Positions 62,828 to 64,000 of a DNA stretch of 64,000 nucleotides are shown here, in pieces. Positions within the stretch are counted from its first letter, which is position 1, and every line of letters starts with the position of its first letter. The notes below the pieces were generated by a model. It saw nothing but the letters and a program-made list of their open reading frames with translations. It had not been told where the DNA came from and searched no databases. This DNA comes from Caballeronia arationis (GTDB taxonomy: Bacteria; Pseudomonadota; Gammaproteobacteria; Burkholderiales; Burkholderiaceae). Made by a program: the position numbers and the translations under genes. The DNA is taken from assembly GCF_001544975.2 (NCBI RefSeq), contig NZ_FCOG02000027.1, forward strand, positions 29,129-93,128, written 5' to 3'.

Positions 62828-63730
62828 ATGGAACTGAAGCATCTGCGCGCGTTCGTGGCGCTTGCCGAGGAATTGCATTTCGGACGGGCCGCGCAACGGC
62901 TATGCATCGTGCAGCCGGCGCTGAGCATGCAGATCAAGGCGCTCGAAGAAGAACTCGAAGTGCGGCTCCTGGAACGCGACCGCCACAAGGTCGCCCTCAG
63001 CGAAACGGGTCGGCTTTTTCTGCCCGAGGCGCGCGCCACGCTGCATCAGGCAATGCGCGCGGAGCAGACCGCGCGGTTGTCCGCGCGCGGAGAGATTGGC
63101 ACGCTGCGCATTGCGTTCGTGTCGTCCGTGCTGCCGAAGCTCCTGCCGACGCTCATTCGAAGCATGCATGCGCGCTATCCGCTCATCACGCTCGAACTGA
63201 AGGACATGCCGACGCCGGATCAGATCGCCGCGCTGCACGACAACAAACTCGATTTCGGACTGATAAGGTTGCCGGTGACGGGCGCCGGTCTGGAGACGCG
63301 CGTCGTACTGGAAGAGCCGTTTGTCGTCGCGTTGCCGGACGATCATGCGCTCGCGGCGCTCCCACTGATTCGCCCGCCGGACCTCAACGGCTATCCTGCG
63401 TTCGTGCTGGCGCGGCGTTACGCCCCGGGCTTTCACGACGAGATGCTGGTCGCGTTGAAGCGTCAGGGCGCGGATCTCGAAATCGCTCAGGAGCTGGGGG
63501 AATTCAGCACCATGCTCGCGCTGGTCGCGGCGGGCCTCGGCATTGGCGTGATTCCAGCCGAAGCAGCTGCCGCGTTGCCACCTAAGGTCGTGGCGCGGCC
63601 GCTCGAACTCGACAGTCATCGGGCAGGCATTGGGCTCGCGTTCACGCACGCGGATAGCGCCGCCAAACGCGCGCTGCTCGACATGATGGAGTCGTGCGCG
63701 GGCGAGTGTCGCAGGATCGACGGCGCGTAA
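62828..63730 (+). CDS. LysR-family transcriptional regulator
   Basis: Regulator of 300 residues: HTH (LHFGRAAQRLCIVQPALSMQ) and effector domain (PTLIRSMHARYPLITLELKD; TMLALVAAGLGIGVIPAEAA). ATG 62828 follows GGAGACACGCC. Divergent from the SDR gene; likely activator of the second catabolic operon. Confidence 0.92.
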   Translation: MELKHLRAFVALAEELHFGRAAQRLCIVQPALSMQIKALEEELEVRLLERDRHKVALSETGRLFLPEARATLHQAMRAEQTARLSARGEIGTLRIAFVSSVLPKLLPTLIRSMHARYPLITLELKDMPTPDQIAALHDNKLDFGLIRLPVTGAGLETRVVLEEPFVVALPDDHALAALPLIRPPDLNGYPAFVLARRYAPGFHDEMLVALKRQGADLEIAQELGEFSTMLALVAAGLGIGVIPAEAAAALPPKVVARPLELDSHRAGIGLAFTHADSAAKRALLDMMESCAGECRRIDGA

Positions 63731-63860
63731 GACCAGGCCGCCTGAAAGCGGAAATTTGAACTTGGGACCTACATCATATGTCGAGGCTATTTTGAAATGT
63801 CGGAGTCCCGGCTCATTAGAAATGTCGGATTTTGAGTTTTATAAATCTCACTGTAAAAGC

Positions 63861-64000
63861 TCATTTCGCTACCGCGGCTGCCCGCAGTTCGGCGCTTCTC
63901 AGCATCATCGCGTTCAGGTCGACCGGCTTCAGTTCGCGTTGCTTGCGCGTGTTGTTGGCCCGCATCTTCGGCCTGACCGGCTCGCCCTGATTCGTCCTTG
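63861..64000 (-). CDS. C-terminal end of an unidentified protein, possibly IS-related
   Basis: About 46 C-terminal residues, basic (EPVRPKMRANNTRKQRELK, then AMMLRSAELRAAAVAK), with the 5' end outside the window. Downstream of its stop (63780-63835) are two close copies of GAAATGTCGGA, a pattern seen at transposon ends. Identity cannot be decided from this fragment. Confidence 0.4.
   Translation of the reverse strand, partial: RTNQGEPVRPKMRANNTRKQRELKPVDLNAMMLRSAELRAAAVAK

Noticed and set aside
1..64000. tRNA, rRNA or CRISPR arrays
   Set aside because: None was recognised: no cloverleaf-like segments with CCA-type ends, no rRNA-like conserved stretches, no regularly spaced short repeats.

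Overview
The window looks like chromosomal DNA of a Burkholderiaceae bacterium (Paraburkholderia / Caballeronia / Burkholderia type). The base composition is GC-rich with strong GC3. There are two trimeric porins of the Burkholderia type, a Tat-exported PenI/PenA-like lipoprotein beta-lactamase, RdgC, several LysR regulators, and a long palindromic intergenic element. No rRNA, tRNA, CRISPR array or prophage was seen. The only mobile-element-like material is the 603-bp inverted-repeat element (32517-33119) and a partial, possibly IS-related, end at 63861-64000.

Layout. 1-9.7 kb: general metabolism and transport (flavin oxidoreductase, two exporters, PRC-barrel lipoprotein, ankyrin protein, methyltransferase, LysR, Rieske oxygenase, LysE exporter). 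10-15.1 kb: a porin with a clear terminator, about 1.5 kb with no recognisable gene, several small hypothetical proteins and a lipoprotein. 15.4-21.3 kb: a complete RND efflux operon (permease, adaptor, outer-membrane factor). 21.3-27.3 kb: an amino-acid-dehydrogenase-like flavoprotein, a frameshifted SRPBCC gene, a Vat-like acetyltransferase, the class A beta-lactamase, a Tat amidase and a LysR regulator.

27.3-38 kb: an amine-oxidation region. An AraC-type regulator, preceded by an in-frame tandem 54-bp repeat, faces a B-E-D-A operon for a tryptophan-tryptophylquinone amine dehydrogenase. Its small subunit looks more like aralkylamine (aromatic amine) dehydrogenase than methylamine dehydrogenase. 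Two monohaem cytochromes c are translationally coupled to it. After the inverted-repeat element come an aldehyde dehydrogenase and a second porin, so amine uptake, oxidation to aldehyde and oxidation to acid could be carried out by neighbouring genes. A selenium-binding-protein / methanethiol-oxidase-like gene coupled to a small membrane protein follows on the other strand.

38-51 kb: housekeeping and small genes (Lrp regulator and its divergent DMT exporter, RdgC, a GGDEF protein, YihY/BrkB, an NCS1 permease, an alpha/beta hydrolase, an AraC-cupin regulator, a superinfection-immunity-family protein, DUF488, a Tat intradiol dioxygenase).

51.3-63.7 kb: two adjacent catabolic operons on the minus strand. 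The first (MFS transporter, ApnO-like oxidoisomerase, RuBisCO-like protein, DUF1537 kinase, then a GntR/FCD regulator) matches the D-apionate route through 3-oxo-isoapionate 4-phosphate (apnO-oiaK-oiaX). Two near-identical 19-bp inverted-repeat sites sit before the transporter and before the regulator, suggesting one shared operator. The second operon (SDR, secreted beta-propeller, 2-hydroxyacid dehydrogenase, shikimate-dehydrogenase paralogue, MHS-type transporter) has a divergent LysR gene and ends at a strong terminator. Its substrate is not known.
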